This document shows, piece by piece, positions 6,283 through 7,052 of a stretch of DNA of 7,052 bases (position 1 is its first letter; every line of letters starts with the position of its first letter). Under the pieces are notes generated by a model. It was not told the origin of the DNA and ran no database searches. It worked only from the letters and a program-made list of their open reading frames with translations. Source of the DNA: SbD1 sp039679945. GTDB lineage: Bacteria > Desulfobacterota > Syntrophobacteria > Syntrophobacterales > Syntrophobacteraceae. The stretch spans positions 1 through 7,052 of the forward strand of contig JBDKTY010000062.1 in NCBI GenBank assembly GCA_039679945.1. Direction: 5' to 3'. Position numbers and translations under genes: made by a program.

Positions 6283-6537
6283 ATGGGGTTATCCGTTACA
6301 TGGACTGCATTCCTCAAACATGCAATCATCTTGGATGGCAATGGTCCACATCGACTTGACATTGCCACTTCGAAAGGAGTAATTCAAAAACGCTTCGGTC
6401 GTCTTGTGAGTGATCCAGGTACCGGGAACGGATTAAATTTACCAGGTTGGGAGCCATTACTTTGGCGTCATTGCTTGAAGCACTCGGAAGAGTATCCTTT
6501 TTCCAAGGTTTCAATTGTCCTTATGAACTGTTGCTAG
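6283..6537 (+). CDS. Doubtful small ORF, 84 residues, unrecognised
   Basis: The ORF starts at ATG 6283 with AGGA at 6274-6277 five bases upstream, which is an acceptable ribosome site. The product is not recognised and shows no signal peptide, membrane segment or motif. Codon use is AT-leaning, unlike the operon. Its last 75 bases overlap, in another frame, the better-looking frame that runs to the window end. It may be spurious, a short leader ORF, or an N-terminal piece separated from the downstream gene by a frameshift. Confidence 0.2.
   Translation: MGLSVTWTAFLKHAIILDGNGPHRLDIATSKGVIQKRFGRLVSDPGTGNGLNLPGWEPLLWRHCLKHSEEYPFSKVSIVLMNCC
6356..6383 (+). promoter_or_regulatory. Candidate sigma70-type promoter before the right-edge gene
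   Basis: A perfect TTGACA at 6356-6361 is followed, after 16 bases, by AGTAAT at 6378-6383 (four of six matches to TATAAT). Transcription would begin near 6390, giving a leader of about 70 bases before the suggested TTG start at 6462. It is a string match only. Confidence 0.25.
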
Positions 6538-7052
6538 CCATATACCACATAGCTCTTCCGTTCGAAAAATTCATTACTAACGAGCGGCGGAGTCTAGGGG
6601 CCAACCGGTTCGGAAAATACGCGTCCGGGATCGATTTCGATGCGGAGGGCGACGTATTCAATATCGATGCCGACCTGGCTAACCTGGCGCGGATGGCCTC
6701 GAATGACCGCCAGGCTGCACTGTTGGTCTTCGAGTTGCTTACATCCCTGGATCTCTACCTGAGCGGTGCGGACTCCAACCAGTCTCGCGAAAGTGGGGCC
6801 ACCGCGATCCCTTCCCGCTTATTGGACCGGTTCGCGAATCCTTTTTACTATAGTTCGTTAGAGGTCACCATTGGAGGGGAAAAAGTCACCTATATGATCA
6901 TCCCCAAACGGCAGCCCCTTTACGCAAAATGGATCACAATGCCGTTACCGCGTGATGAGGGCTATTTCAGGGACACCCTGGCAACTCATTGTCTCAACAA
7001 TCATCGAATATTGCGTGACGGGCGAATCGGCAACCAGCCAGTGAGCTTCCCT
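6462..7052 (+). CDS. Unrecognised protein, 3' end beyond the window
   Basis: The frame is open from 6414 (after TGA at 6411-6413) to the window end, giving at least 197 residues from the suggested start. It reads like a soluble protein: a helical hydrophobic start (SLLEALGRVSFF, then ELLLAIYHIALPFEKF), a DFDAEGDVFNIDADL stretch, a helix with AALLVFELL, a strand-rich part with VTIGGEKVTYMIIPK, and a tail with LNNHRILRDGR. I do not recognise a family and see no rSAM or transporter motif. There is no early ATG. TTG at 6462 has GGGAG at 6449-6453 eight bases before it; TTG 6447 or 6471 are alternatives, and the first in-frame ATG is only at 6693. The first 120 bases are AT-rich and the rest GC-rich. 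With about 800 bases between them, membership in the rSAM operon is doubtful. Confidence 0.6.
   Translation, partial: MASLLEALGRVSFFQGFNCPYELLLAIYHIALPFEKFITNERRSLGANRFGKYASGIDFDAEGDVFNIDADLANLARMASNDRQAALLVFELLTSLDLYLSGADSNQSRESGATAIPSRLLDRFANPFYYSSLEVTIGGEKVTYMIIPKRQPLYAKWITMPLPRDEGYFRDTLATHCLNNHRILRDGRIGNQPVSFP

Larger units (their letters stand above)
6060..6461. other. AT-rich, probably non-coding and regulatory region
   Basis: This stretch is visibly more AT-rich than the operon, especially 6110-6220. It holds a 14-base palindrome (6174-6187), a short weak stem at 6199-6216, two copies of a GAAAGGAGT motif (6238 and 6372), a perfect TTGACA (6356) and only short open frames. It most likely forms the upstream region of the partial gene at the right edge. 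The sharp compositional contrast could also mark a junction with foreign DNA. Confidence 0.5.

Noticed and set aside
6227..6382. 51-codon ORF starting at ATG 6227, considered as a precursor peptide
   Set aside because: It has no ribosome site and no cysteines or repeated core, and it is about 570 bases downstream of the operon. No feature supports a modified peptide.

Overview
The window is a bacterial segment. Bases 1 to about 5650 are GC-rich coding DNA. It contains three long, same-strand, tightly overlapping genes that are all radical SAM (rSAM) enzymes. Their overlapping starts and stops and their weak Shine-Dalgarno sites are typical of bacteria. The concentration of oxygen-sensitive iron-sulfur enzymes suggests an anaerobe or a specialised-metabolite producer. 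The taxon cannot be fixed from sequence reading alone; a Desulfobacterota-like origin is only a guess from composition.

Bases 31-2472 encode an 813-residue protein with two complete rSAM/SPASM modules in tandem. Bases 2469-4241 encode a cobalamin-binding-type rSAM enzyme. Bases 4238-5653 encode a third rSAM/SPASM protein with an N-terminal extension. Gene 2 starts within or just after the stop of gene 1, and gene 3 overlaps the stop of gene 2 in an ATGA arrangement, so the three are almost certainly one translationally coupled operon. It carries four CxxxCxxC SAM-cleaving sites and three SPASM auxiliary-cluster domains. The most economical reading is a peptide-modifying (RiPP-like) pathway: SPASM enzymes commonly install crosslinks or other radical modifications on peptides, and B12 rSAM enzymes commonly methylate unactivated carbons. 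No precursor peptide, protease, transporter or recognition protein is visible. The substrate gene would have to lie upstream, downstream or elsewhere, and the first 18 bases could be the tail of an upstream gene.

Bases 5654 to about 6460 hold no convincing gene. The first half is rich in inverted repeats, including a REP-like hairpin at 5869-5907 and related CTCTCA-AACAGC elements. From about 6060 to 6580 the DNA is clearly more AT-rich, with a possible operator palindrome and possible promoter. From about 6462 to the right edge one reading frame is open and looks coding, but it is cut by the window end, lacks a convincing ATG start and was not recognised.
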